Assembly (NCBI RefSeq): GCF_000723465.1
Contig: NZ_HF545617.1
Location: 372,001 to 436,000, forward strand
Direction: 5' to 3'
DNA length: 64,000 nt
From: Ruminococcus bicirculans (ex Wegman et al. 2014)
Lineage (GTDB): Bacteria; Bacillota; Clostridia; Oscillospirales; Ruminococcaceae
Part shown: in pieces, positions 41,368-49,518 of the stretch
How positions within the stretch are numbered: position 1 is the first letter of the stretch
Layout of the letters: the number at the start of each line of letters is the position of its first letter
Made by a program: the position numbers and the translations under genes
Notes under the pieces: generated by a model
What the model saw: the letters and a program-made list of their open reading frames with translations, nothing else
Database searches by the model: none
Told to the model about the DNA's origin: nothing

Positions 41368-42531
41368 TTGGATATAAAGAAAGTCTGCCTGCGTTGTGTT
41401 GCAGTTATAATTGTGGCGTTCGTTATGCCCACGGGGATATGGCTCTATGCAAGATCTGCAAGCAGGTTCGGCAGGGTGGCGGCTGTGGCGGCAGGGGTGG
41501 CTATGGGAGAATACAAGCCTTATTTTTCCGCTGATGATGATAGCAAAGCAACTGCGCAGACCGCATATCCAAGTAAGCTTGAAGCGGCGGTGGTGTCAAA
41601 GCACAGCATATGGGATATGGATATGGCGCCACAGGAGAAGCAAACGCCCTCTGTAAGCGCAGAAGTGCCAAGTCCTTTGCCTGCTCAGGACGTGACGGAC
41701 AAGATACCATATCCTGCAAGCATGGAGGGGAATGATGGTGTTATAGAAAAATACACCTACGGCAGATATGACGGTGAGCAGTATTTCGACCTTGACGGCG
41801 GCGGTCAGGTGAGAAACTGCACTGAGCTTTCAAATGATGAGCTTTATGAGGAAAGCTCAAAGCCGTATGATTTTCAAATAGACGGAAATTCCTCTGAGCC
41901 GCAGATACTTATTTATCACACCCACGCCACGGAAAGCTTTGAGCCCACAGACAAAGACCACTATGACAGCTCCTTTTCCTGCAAGACCACCGACCCCGAA
42001 ATGAATATGCTGTCGGTAGGGGACAAGATATGCGAACAGCTTGACAAAGCAGGCGTTGCGTATATCCACGATACACTTGTGCATGATTATCCCAGCTATG
42101 ACGGCTCTTACGATTCGAGCCGAATGGCGGTAAAGCAGATATTGGAGGAGTACCCCTCTATAAAGGTATGCCTTGACGTTCACCGTGACGGCATAGAGCG
42201 TGAGGACGGCACAAGGCTCGCACCTGTGGCGGAGATAGAGGGCAGGGAAGCGGCTCAGCTTATGATAATATCAGGGTGTGATGACGGCACTATGGGTATG
42301 CCTGACTATATGAAGAATTTTCACTTTGCCTGTGCCTTGCAGTCGGCTTTGGAGAGCGATTGGCAGGGGCTTACACGTCCTATTCTGTTTGACTATCGCC
42401 ACTATAATCAGGACTTGACCACCGGCTCGCTTCTTATAGAGGTGGGAAGCCACGGCAATTCTATCGCTCAGGCACAGTATACAGGCGAGCTTATAGGAAA
42501 GACCTTGGGTGAGATGTTCGGAGGAGAATAG
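41368..42531 (+). CDS. spoIIP: Stage II sporulation protein P
   Basis: The 387-residue protein is the amidase/endopeptidase that, with SpoIID and SpoIIM, thins septal peptidoglycan during engulfment. It has an N-terminal transmembrane anchor (about residues 7-27), a linker, and an amidase domain with ILIYHTHATESF (about 176-187), VCLDVHRDG (about 270-278) and LIEVGSHGN near 355. I prefer TTG 41368 with GGGAG 8 bases before it over the ATG at 41347, which has no SD. It lies 59 bases after sfsA. Presence supports a spore-forming lineage. Confidence 0.9.
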   Translation: MDIKKVCLRCVAVIIVAFVMPTGIWLYARSASRFGRVAAVAAGVAMGEYKPYFSADDDSKATAQTAYPSKLEAAVVSKHSIWDMDMAPQEKQTPSVSAEVPSPLPAQDVTDKIPYPASMEGNDGVIEKYTYGRYDGEQYFDLDGGGQVRNCTELSNDELYEESSKPYDFQIDGNSSEPQILIYHTHATESFEPTDKDHYDSSFSCKTTDPEMNMLSVGDKICEQLDKAGVAYIHDTLVHDYPSYDGSYDSSRMAVKQILEEYPSIKVCLDVHRDGIEREDGTRLAPVAEIEGREAAQLMIISGCDDGTMGMPDYMKNFHFACALQSALESDWQGLTRPILFDYRHYNQDLTTGSLLIEVGSHGNSIAQAQYTGELIGKTLGEMFGGE

Positions 42532-42605
42532 GTGCAATAACGCACAAAATATGTGCGGCGAATTGTCTTAAAATGCCGAAAATACGGCTTTTAGCGGTTG
42601 GTTTC

Positions 42606-42634
42606 TTGACAAGAACGGGGTTTTGCGTTATAAT
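42606..42634 (+). promoter_or_regulatory. Consensus promoter of the NlpC/P60 gene
   Basis: Perfect TTGACA, 17 bases, TATAAT. Confidence 0.85.
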
Positions 42635-42703
42635 TAAAGGGACTACATAAACGTTACAGCGTGAGAAATATATAATACGCTTATATTTTGGAGAACTGAT
42701 ATT

Positions 42704-44098
42704 ATGAAAAAAATTTACCCCATGAAAAGAATAGCCGCAGGCTGTATGGCTCTGTGCATAGCTTTTGCCGCCTTTGGTTTTTCTGACGGAAGCGTAAGTG
42801 ATATCGCTTTGGCGGATAACGATACATACAGCAGTCAGCTTGAAGAGCTAAAAAAGCAACAGCAGGAGCTTGATAAGCAGATAGCTGACGCTGACAAAAA
42901 GCTTGCCGACGAGCAGGACAACCTTGAGGCTATAAAGAAAAAATATAAATCCATACAGAAAAAGATAGCAAATTCAGAGAAATATTCCTCTGAGCTTGAA
43001 GATCAAATGGCAGAGCTTGACGGCAAACAGCTTGACACTCAGCACAGCCTTGACTTGCAGGAAACTGCAATAAACGAGGGCAAGGACGATTTTATGGAGC
43101 GTATTCGTGCAATGTATGTTGCAGGCGGAGCAGATTCGTACACGAACGTGCTGATAAATTCATCTGATTTTTATGATATTCTTATGAGGATAGAGCTTGT
43201 GACGAGAGTTGCAAAGCACGATAATGACGAGCTTAACGAGCTTTTGGATCAGTATAAAAAGCTTGAAAAGACCAAGGCGGAGCTTGATGAGCAGATAAAA
43301 CAGCTCAAATCAAAGGCTGAGGAATATGCCAAGGAGCAGAAAACTTTGGCGTGCGAGCAGGCGGAGCTTCTGAAAATGGAGCAGGAGTCGGGCAAGCTTA
43401 TCGAGCAGATAAAGAACGATAAGAGCGACCTTGAAAATAAGTCACAGCAGGTGGACAATAAGTATTCGGAGGTGTCCTCAAAGGCGAATACCACCACGAC
43501 TACGACCACCACCAAGAAAAAGACTACCACCACCAAAAAGAGTGGCAACAGCGGTGAAAAGACCACTACCACGAAGAAGCCGGCTCAGACGGAAAAGCCT
43601 GACGAAACTACGGTTCAGACTACCACAACTCCGCAGGAAACAGCTAAGCCAAAGCCTGAAACAAGCAAAAAGACCACTACCACCACAACAGCAGCGCCTG
43701 CACCTAAGCCTGATAATTCAAGCAGTTCTAAAATAGACACTGTTGTTTCATATGCCAAAAGCATGGTGGGCGGAGCGTATGTATGGGGCGGTTCGCAGTT
43801 TGGTGCAACGGATTGTTCGGGTCTTGTGATGCTCTCGTTCGCACAGGTGGGAATAAATCTTCCACACTATGCGGCTTCGCAGGCTTTATACGGCACTACA
43901 GTTTCATATAACAACATGAAGAAGGGCGACGTTATCTTCTTTGGCGGAGCGTCGATCTCGAGCATTTACCACGTTGCTATCTATATCGGCGACGGCAAAA
44001 TGGTACACGCCCAGAACACTGCCACTGGTATCGTTATTTCAAATGTTGAGTATTTTTCAAGATACAACAACATCACTATAATCAAAAGACTTATATAA
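42704..44098 (+). CDS. Secreted NlpC/P60 peptidoglycan hydrolase with PcsB-like coiled coil
   Basis: The 464-residue protein has a signal peptide (about residues 1-38), a long coiled coil (about 42-260) with the CwlO/PcsB pattern, a Thr/Lys/Pro-rich spacer (about 262-345) and a C-terminal NlpC/P60 domain. Catalytic Cys is in GATDCSGLVML (about residue 369) and His in IYHVAIYIGDG. It likely cleaves stem peptides during growth or division, with its coiled coil held by FtsEX as in PcsB and CwlO, which is inferred. GGAGA before ATG 42704. Confidence 0.92.
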   Translation: MKKIYPMKRIAAGCMALCIAFAAFGFSDGSVSDIALADNDTYSSQLEELKKQQQELDKQIADADKKLADEQDNLEAIKKKYKSIQKKIANSEKYSSELEDQMAELDGKQLDTQHSLDLQETAINEGKDDFMERIRAMYVAGGADSYTNVLINSSDFYDILMRIELVTRVAKHDNDELNELLDQYKKLEKTKAELDEQIKQLKSKAEEYAKEQKTLACEQAELLKMEQESGKLIEQIKNDKSDLENKSQQVDNKYSEVSSKANTTTTTTTTKKKTTTTKKSGNSGEKTTTTKKPAQTEKPDETTVQTTTTPQETAKPKPETSKKTTTTTTAAPAPKPDNSSSSKIDTVVSYAKSMVGGAYVWGGSQFGATDCSGLVMLSFAQVGINLPHYAASQALYGTTVSYNNMKKGDVIFFGGASISSIYHVAIYIGDGKMVHAQNTATGIVISNVEYFSRYNNITIIKRLI

Positions 44099-44101
44099 CG
44101 T

Positions 44102-44133
44102 AAAAACGCAGTCTGCAAAGGCTGCGTTTTTTT
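44102..44133 (+). terminator. Terminator of the NlpC/P60 gene
   Basis: AAAAACGCAG / CTGCGTTTTTTT hairpin 4 bases after the stop codon. Confidence 0.88.
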
Positions 44134-44213
44134 ATATCTATAATGATTCAACATAAAACGCCACGAAAATTCATATAAAATTACTTAACTGTGAACATTC
44201 ATTTTCAAACCTA

Positions 44214-44242
44214 TTGACAAAGCTAAGTATTTGTGATATAAT
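44214..44242 (+). promoter_or_regulatory. Consensus promoter of the 88-residue gene
   Basis: Perfect TTGACA, 17 bases, TATAAT with TGTGA before the -10. Confidence 0.85.
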
Positions 44243-44314
44243 TAAATCAAATAAAGATTGTAGGCTTTGATAACAATTGCTGTACAAAACAGCAGTAAGG
44301 CAGGGGGAAGAATA

Positions 44315-44581
44315 ATGGATAGTCTGAAAACGTGTTTTTTTGGCGGCTATGATAAGCTTGATACATTAAAATATATCGACACAATAACCAGCGAGATCTA
44401 TATGCTGGAGTCGGCTATCGAAAAGAAAAAGAACGGTGATAACTTTGTTATCCCCGGAGAAACAGGTCAGCGAAAGCTTAAAGGCTCAGCGCTTGGTGGA
44501 TTTGCAAAGCCTGATGTGGACAGCTACATCTGTGCGCTTCTTGGAAAGGCGGCTGAGCTTCGTGAAAAGCTTTGCAGCTAA
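44315..44581 (+). CDS. Small protein with two DivIVA-like half-repeats
   Basis: The 88-residue protein has a repeated pattern: GGYDKLDTLKYIDTITSEIYML near residues 8-29 and GGFAKPDVDSYICALLGKAAEL near 62-83. Each half resembles the N-terminal motif of DivIVA/GpsB proteins that binds membranes or division partners. There is no signal peptide. GGGGGAAG precedes ATG 44315 and a perfect promoter serves it. A role at the division site is a hypothesis from the motif only. Confidence 0.65.
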   Translation: MDSLKTCFFGGYDKLDTLKYIDTITSEIYMLESAIEKKKNGDNFVIPGETGQRKLKGSALGGFAKPDVDSYICALLGKAAELREKLCS

Positions 44582-44606
44582 CGGCTAATAAAGGCAAAAA
44601 AATATC

Positions 44607-44642
44607 CGCAGAGGTCATTTTATATGGCTTCTGCGGTTTTTT
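44607..44642 (+). terminator. Terminator of the 88-residue gene
   Basis: CCGCAGA / TCTGCGG hairpin with six T residues. Confidence 0.8.
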
Positions 44643-44660
44643 GTCGCATCTAAAAGAGCA

Positions 44661-44708
44661 AAAAAATTAATACCCACTTCCATCGGCTGAAATGAGCATT
44701 AATTTTTT
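44661..44708 (+). other. AT-rich hairpin with T-tail
   Basis: AAAAAATTAAT (44661-44671) and ATTAATTTTTT (44698-44708) pair around a 26-nt GC-richer loop. Its place between a terminator and a second large hairpin is unexplained. Confidence 0.45.
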
Positions 44709-44728
44709 ATAGAATTATGAAAGGGATT

Positions 44729-44843
44729 CTTTGGTATTTGGTAAAACCTAAAGACGAGGAAATGTATCAGCGACTTGGGGAATCGCAGAGGGAAAGAAGA
44801 CAAAAACCTGACTTTAAGTTTTACCAATTACCAAAGCTTTTTT
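44729..44843 (+). ncRNA. Candidate structured RNA with intrinsic terminator
   Basis: Two 25-base arms (44729-44753 and 44812-44836, 23 of 25 paired) close a 58-nt loop that itself contains a GCGA/TCGC hairpin (44772-44788), and a run of T follows at 44838-44843. This is the shape of a riboswitch-like or small RNA with a long closing stem. A 47-codon ORF (ATG 44717 to TGA 44860) spans the same bases but has no SD. No known RNA family is recognised. Confidence 0.4.
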
Positions 44844-45008
44844 TGTATCTTCTGCTGTGATTATATAATACCAGTTCTGTGTGAACCGAATATGAATTTT
44901 CAGGGGATTTCGGAGAGTTTTTTGAAAAAAATAAATGTTAATCACCAGTTCACAATTATAAGCTATAATGTCATTATTGGGGAATTTTTTTACGAGGGAG
45001 GATATTTT

Positions 45009-45686
45009 ATGTTTCAGATACTTGTGGTGGAGGACGACGCAAGCCTTAGAAAGCTCATGTCTGCCGCACTTAAACAGCATGGCTATGTGACTTTTCTTGC
45101 AAATGACGGTCTGGAGGCTTTGGACGTTCTTGAAAAAACGAATATAGACCTTATAATTTCAGATATAATGATGCCGAATATGGACGGCTATGAGCTTACA
45201 AGACAGCTCAGAAAGGCTGATTTCAACTTGCCTATACTTATGGTCACCGCAAAGGAGACCTTCGAGGACAAGCAGGAGGGCTTTTCTGCCGGCACAGACG
45301 ATTATATGGTAAAGCCTATTGATATAAATGAGATGATACTCCGTGTGGGTGCGCTTTTAAGGCGTTCAAAAATGGCGTCGGAACATTCTCTTACTGTGGG
45401 AAACTGCGTGCTTGATTATGACGCTATGAGCGTGGCGGTTGACGGCGGAGCGGCGGAAACTATACCGCAAATGGAGTTCAAACTGCTTTTTAAACTGCTC
45501 AGCTACCCTGACAAGATATTCACACGCCGCCAGCTCCTTGACGAGCTTTGGGGAATGGATAAGGACGTTGACGAGCGTACTGTTGACGTTCACGTTAAAA
45601 GGCTGAGAGAGCGTTACGGAAGCTGTGAGTCATTCGATATTGTCACGGTTCGTGGACTTGGCTATAAGGCTGTGAAAAAGCAGTGA
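45009..45686 (+). CDS. OmpR-family response regulator
   Basis: The 225-residue protein has a receiver domain (VVEDD at the start, phospho-acceptor D52 in IISDIMMPN, switch Thr in VTA and Lys in VKP) and a winged-helix C-terminal domain (IPQMEFKLLFKLLSYPDKIFTRRQLLDELWG...DERTVDVHVKRLRER). GGGAGGAT before ATG 45009 fixes the start; the frame is open further but without an SD. It is followed after 16 bases by its histidine kinase. Confidence 0.96.
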   Translation: MFQILVVEDDASLRKLMSAALKQHGYVTFLANDGLEALDVLEKTNIDLIISDIMMPNMDGYELTRQLRKADFNLPILMVTAKETFEDKQEGFSAGTDDYMVKPIDINEMILRVGALLRRSKMASEHSLTVGNCVLDYDAMSVAVDGGAAETIPQMEFKLLFKLLSYPDKIFTRRQLLDELWGMDKDVDERTVDVHVKRLRERYGSCESFDIVTVRGLGYKAVKKQ

Positions 45687-45702
45687 GGGATAAGCTTGAG
45701 GG

Positions 45703-47043
45703 GTGAGGGGTTTGGATAAGAAAAAGGCCAAAAATAAAACAAGTTTGCAGTTCAAGCTGACTCTTATGTTTTTCTTTGTGATGCTGGTGTCGGCTTCTAT
45801 ATCGGTGTCAGTGCTTGTAATGGTGTGCAGCCCTGTAATGAAAAGCAATGCCGAACAGCAGTTGGTGGAGCTTTCCATGGCAATGGATCAGCTTGAAGAA
45901 AAGGGCGGCTTCACTGTGGACGAGATAGTTTCCATTGTGAACAATTCAGCCTATAGTCTGTCAGTGGTGGATAAAAACGATTCAAGAGTACACGACCATT
46001 TTGCAGATATCGTGCATAAGGGATATTATGTGTCCTCAGAGGGCGTTGTGCCTAACGCAACTATAATCTCCCAGGTCTATGATAAGTTCGTTATCATAGA
46101 CAGCTTTTCAAGCGACAGCGTTTACTGGGTAGTAAACCTTGTTGTCATAATAGCTTTTATGGTCTGTATAGTTATCGGTACTATTATAACAGCGTTCATG
46201 AGCCGAAGCATTATACAGCCTATACGAGATCTTAGTGCGGCGGCGGCTGAGATAGCAAAGGGCAATTTTAAGGTAAGAGTAAGAGAGCCGTCTGATCCTG
46301 AATACAGCATACTTGCGCAGAACTTTAACAAAATGGCTGAGGAACTTGCAGGTACGGAAACGCTGAGAGGTGACTTTATCTCAAACGTTTCCCACGAGTT
46401 CAAAACGCCCCTGGCTTCCATACAGGGCTTTGCAAAGCTTCTGCAATCTGACGATATAACCGAGCAGGAGCGTGAGGAATACACGCAGATAATAATCGAC
46501 GAAACATCACGGCTTTCAAAGCTTTCGTCAAATATTTTGAGACTCACAAAGCTTGAAAATCAGAAAACAGTGGGCAAAAAGACAAGATTTTCTCTTGACG
46601 AGCAGATAAGAAAAATACTTCTTGTGCTTGAACCTGAGTGGTCGAAGAAAAAAATCGACCTTGATATCGACCTTGAGGATATCATGTATGTGGGCAGTGA
46701 GGAGCTTATGGCACAGATATGGCAGAATATCATCAACAACGCTATCAAGTTCACTCCGGAGGGCGGAAAGATAAGCGTGAAGCTTTTCCGCAACGAGAAA
46801 AATATTTCAGCGGAGATATGGGACAACGGTCCGTCTATAGCCCCTGACGTAAAGGCGAAGATATTTGATAAGTTCTATCAGGGCGACCGCTCCCGTGCAA
46901 CAGAGGGCAACGGTCTTGGACTTGCACTTGTAAAAAGGATAATCGAGCTTTCCGAGGGAAGCATAGAGGTAGAAAACGATATGAAAAAAGGCGGCGTTTG
47001 CTTCCGCATAAGCCTGCCTTATCTTATTGAGGATATGATGTAG
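45703..47043 (+). CDS. Sensor histidine kinase with HAMP domain
   Basis: The roughly 446-residue membrane kinase has two transmembrane helices (about residues 19-39 and 146-166) around an extracytoplasmic sensor of about 105 residues, then HAMP, HisKA with the phospho-His in SNVSHEFKTPLAS (H231), and HATPase_c (NIINNAIKFTPEGG; DNGPSI; NGLGLAL). The start is a GTG at 45703 or a TTG at 45712, both with GAGGGG-like SDs; the choice is open. It phosphorylates the upstream regulator. The signal is unknown; the sensor has no recognised domain. Confidence 0.94.
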   Translation: MRGLDKKKAKNKTSLQFKLTLMFFFVMLVSASISVSVLVMVCSPVMKSNAEQQLVELSMAMDQLEEKGGFTVDEIVSIVNNSAYSLSVVDKNDSRVHDHFADIVHKGYYVSSEGVVPNATIISQVYDKFVIIDSFSSDSVYWVVNLVVIIAFMVCIVIGTIITAFMSRSIIQPIRDLSAAAAEIAKGNFKVRVREPSDPEYSILAQNFNKMAEELAGTETLRGDFISNVSHEFKTPLASIQGFAKLLQSDDITEQEREEYTQIIIDETSRLSKLSSNILRLTKLENQKTVGKKTRFSLDEQIRKILLVLEPEWSKKKIDLDIDLEDIMYVGSEELMAQIWQNIINNAIKFTPEGGKISVKLFRNEKNISAEIWDNGPSIAPDVKAKIFDKFYQGDRSRATEGNGLGLALVKRIIELSEGSIEVENDMKKGGVCFRISLPYLIEDMM

Positions 47044-47069
47044 TGTAGGGGCAACCTTGGGTCGCCCGC
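47044..47069 (-). repeat. Diverged REP-like repeat
   Basis: TGTAGGGGCAACC...GGTCGCCCG, a variant of the 26-bp family, placed directly at the kinase stop codon. Confidence 0.5.
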
Positions 47070-47109
47070 CTATCACAGCCCATTATACATACGAAGATTT
47101 TTTGCAAAC

Positions 47110-47143
47110 AAAAAGGAGCAGTTCATTGCGAATTGCTCCTTTT
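47110..47143. terminator. Bidirectional terminator
   Basis: AAAAAGGAGCA / TGCTCCTTTT hairpin between convergent genes. Confidence 0.85.
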
Positions 47144-47159
47144 ATCTGTCTATCATGTT

Positions 47160-48011
47160 TTAGAACAGACTTGCCACAAAGCCTGCTGCCACGCCGAAAA
47201 CATAAAGTATTCCCATTATGGCGAAATTCTCTTTCATGTTGTGCTTGTTGGTCTTGAAAAGCACCAGAAGTCCCACTCCTGCTCCTGTGCAAAGTCCTGC
47301 GATAAGCGAGCCGAAGCTCACAACGCCCTCAATATAAAGCTGAGTGAGAACAACAGAAGCCGCACAGTTCGGGATAAAGCCTATTATTCCTGCTATGAAC
47401 GGCTGAACTATGCTGTCAGACATAAGCAGGGTCTTAACAGTGTCCTCTCCTGCAAACTCCATTACCGCACCGAGAATAAGGTTTACCGCAAATATAAAAA
47501 GTATTATGCTTACAGTGTGGTGAAGTGCCGAGTGCAAAATACTGTGGTGTTCGCAGTCGCAGTCCTCACAAATCTCCTTGAAAGGCTCTTCGTCCTGTTT
47601 TTTGCCCATAAGCTTTAAGATAAGGTCAACAAGCACACCTGCTATTATAGCCACAGCTACCTTTATAAGAATAAGCTGCCAAAGCTTGCCGGCAAATGCA
47701 GGGTTTGCTATCATCATTGGTATTGCCTCGTCGCTTGTGGCAAGGTATACCGAAATGAGAGTTCCCATTGTGATGAGCCTGCCTGAGTAAAGGTTGGAAG
47801 CCACAACGGAAAATCCGCACTGCGGCACTGCTCCAAGTATGCTTCCTCCTATCGCACCAAAAGGTCCCATTTTTCTAAGAGCCTTTCCAAGCTTGTCGGC
47901 AGAACGATGTTCTATATACTCTATAAGCAGATAAACTCCGAACAGAAAAGGCAGTATCTTAAGGCTGTCTATTAATGCGTCAAGAAAAACGTCAACTAAA
48001 GTTTCAAACAT
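47160..48011 (-). CDS. Multi-spanning membrane protein, putative metal exporter (DUF2899/arsenic-efflux-like)
   Basis: The 283-residue protein has about eight to nine transmembrane segments in two related halves. Each half has a conserved re-entrant-like motif: GAIGGSILGAVPQCGFSVVASNLYSG (about residues 51-76) and GIIGFIPNCAASVVLTQLYIEG (about 207-228), each with Pro-x-Cys. The central cytosolic loop (CEDCDCEHHSILHSALHH, about 146-163) is rich in Cys and His, as expected for metal binding. I place it with the DUF2899 putative manganese or heavy-metal transporters from memory of the pattern. A perfect promoter (48070-48098) serves it alone. Confidence 0.75.
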   Translation of the reverse strand: MFETLVDVFLDALIDSLKILPFLFGVYLLIEYIEHRSADKLGKALRKMGPFGAIGGSILGAVPQCGFSVVASNLYSGRLITMGTLISVYLATSDEAIPMMIANPAFAGKLWQLILIKVAVAIIAGVLVDLILKLMGKKQDEEPFKEICEDCDCEHHSILHSALHHTVSIILFIFAVNLILGAVMEFAGEDTVKTLLMSDSIVQPFIAGIIGFIPNCAASVVLTQLYIEGVVSFGSLIAGLCTGAGVGLLVLFKTNKHNMKENFAIMGILYVFGVAAGFVASLF

Positions 48012-48069
48012 ATATCTATCTCCTGTAAAATATCCATGGTCTTAAAACGATCTCTGTATCAACTCGACT

Positions 48070-48098
48070 ATTATACAATATTTATTCATCCTTGTCAA
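48070..48098 (-). promoter_or_regulatory. Consensus promoter of the metal-exporter-like gene
   Basis: Perfect TTGACA, 17 bases, TATAAT on the minus strand. Confidence 0.85.
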
Positions 48099-48147
48099 TC
48101 TTATGTTTATATGATAATCTGTTCATTTGTTTACCCTTTTCAGCAAC

Positions 48148-48178
48148 AAAAAAACGAGCGAAATTTCTCCGCCCGTTT
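48148..48178 (-). terminator. Terminator of the TTG-start ABC operon
   Basis: AAACGGGCG / CGCTCGTTT hairpin with T-run on the minus strand. Confidence 0.78.
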
Positions 48179-48195
48179 GATGTTTTTATTCTGTT

Positions 48196-49518
48196 TTATA
48201 CAGAACGCTTTGTAAAGCCGTCCCATGCGGTGAGTAGGAACACCACCATGTGTGCTATTAGAACGCCTACGGCAAAGGTCAGGCTGTGCTGAGCAAATAT
48301 TGAGTAGCCCTTTGAGATAGAAGCAAGGTCTGTGTTTGCGAACACAAGGAATCTTGCCCAATCCTGTCCAAGCTGACCCAAAAGCTGTGTGACCGTTGAG
48401 CCTATGCACATTGTGAATACGCTGACGCCGATAGCAAGGGCTGTGCTTCTTACAAGTGACGAGATAGCAAACGCCAGTGTTGACATTACCACCATTTCAA
48501 CGCTTTTCATCAGATATTGCTCTGCCGCATAAAGCAGTGTAGGCATTTCCTTTACATCGCCGCCGCTTACATAGATATAAGGCGTTGAGAAGCCGTCAAA
48601 GCCGAGCATAAGCCCTGTAATAGGTATCATCACAACGAAAAGTATGCAAAGCATTATGTAACCTACTGTGATGACAGTGAAGTATTTTGACATCAGTATC
48701 TTCCAGCGTTTAACAGGGTTTATAAGCAGGAACTTGACAGTTCCCTGTGAAAATTCAGAGGATACAATGCCGCCTGCGATAACGATAGCAAGCAGTGCGA
48801 CTACCGTTACAAGGGAAGTGCTTGTGAGAAACACAGTCCAGAATGTTATCTGCTCAGGCTCGTCTGTTTCAAACAGCGTCATTTGGTTTGCTGTGTTGTC
48901 GAGCTTATCATTGTCAAGCTGATAGAGTGCAAGTTTTATATTATCCTCCAGCTTTGCTCTGCTGTTCTGTCCGTCAGACTTTGCGTCGCCCATGGTCGCA
49001 ATGGTGTTTTTTGCGTTTGCAACTGTCATGATAAGATCGTTTTTCTTCTCGTTTGACTTGTCAAAGGAAATATCCTTGTCCAACCTGTATTGATATTCCC
49101 ACTTTTCGCCCTCTGTGAGTATGTCATTATCCAGCCTGTATTGACAGAAGCCACGCCAATCGTTGTCGTCAAGATACTTCTTTATTCCTGACATATCACC
49201 AGTGCCGTTTGCGAATACGGCTGACAGTACATCATATCTCCAATCATCGCTGTCGATATCGTTGTCCATAAGATACTGCCACATTGCGATCTCGTTAGGG
49301 TCGCCGTTTGTGTTTTTGAGCCAATCTATGGTTTCCTGATAATCACCAGTTGCGTCATAGCTTGAATAGTTATTGCTCTCCATATTGTGCTTTGCAAAAA
49401 GTGCAATGCCTGAAAGTCCAAGCGCACATATTATTATAAGCACGATCATTATTTTTGTTGATAGCTTTTTGAAAACCTTTATGTACTCGTTTTTCACAAG
49501 TCTGAAAAATCTAGCCAA
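48196..49518 (-). CDS. ABC-2-type transporter permease
   Basis: The roughly 440-residue protein has a short cytosolic N-terminus, one transmembrane helix (about residues 24-44), a large extracytoplasmic loop of about 190 residues rich in Asp, Asn and Trp, and five C-terminal transmembrane helices. This is the plan of ABC-2 permeases for antimicrobial peptide or drug export. The start is TTG 49518, preceded by GGAAGGGGG; the in-frame ATG further upstream lies inside the ATPase gene. It overlaps the ATPase gene by 8 bases. Confidence 0.82.
   Translation of the reverse strand: MARFFRLVKNEYIKVFKKLSTKIMIVLIIICALGLSGIALFAKHNMESNNYSSYDATGDYQETIDWLKNTNGDPNEIAMWQYLMDNDIDSDDWRYDVLSAVFANGTGDMSGIKKYLDDNDWRGFCQYRLDNDILTEGEKWEYQYRLDKDISFDKSNEKKNDLIMTVANAKNTIATMGDAKSDGQNSRAKLEDNIKLALYQLDNDKLDNTANQMTLFETDEPEQITFWTVFLTSTSLVTVVALLAIVIAGGIVSSEFSQGTVKFLLINPVKRWKILMSKYFTVITVGYIMLCILFVVMIPITGLMLGFDGFSTPYIYVSGGDVKEMPTLLYAAEQYLMKSVEMVVMSTLAFAISSLVRSTALAIGVSVFTMCIGSTVTQLLGQLGQDWARFLVFANTDLASISKGYSIFAQHSLTFAVGVLIAHMVVFLLTAWDGFTKRSV

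Noticed and set aside
43480-43700. DNA minisatellite in the NlpC/P60 gene
   Set aside because: The ACC/ACT-rich repeats encode a Thr-rich spacer in frame and have no regular unit.
44775-45008. N-terminal extension of the response regulator
   Set aside because: A strong SD precedes ATG 45009, where the receiver domain begins, and the extension lies in the structured intergenic region.
47044-47160. CRISPR-like repeat next to the kinase gene
   Set aside because: Only one repeat unit is present, with no spacers; it is a diverged REP copy plus a terminator.
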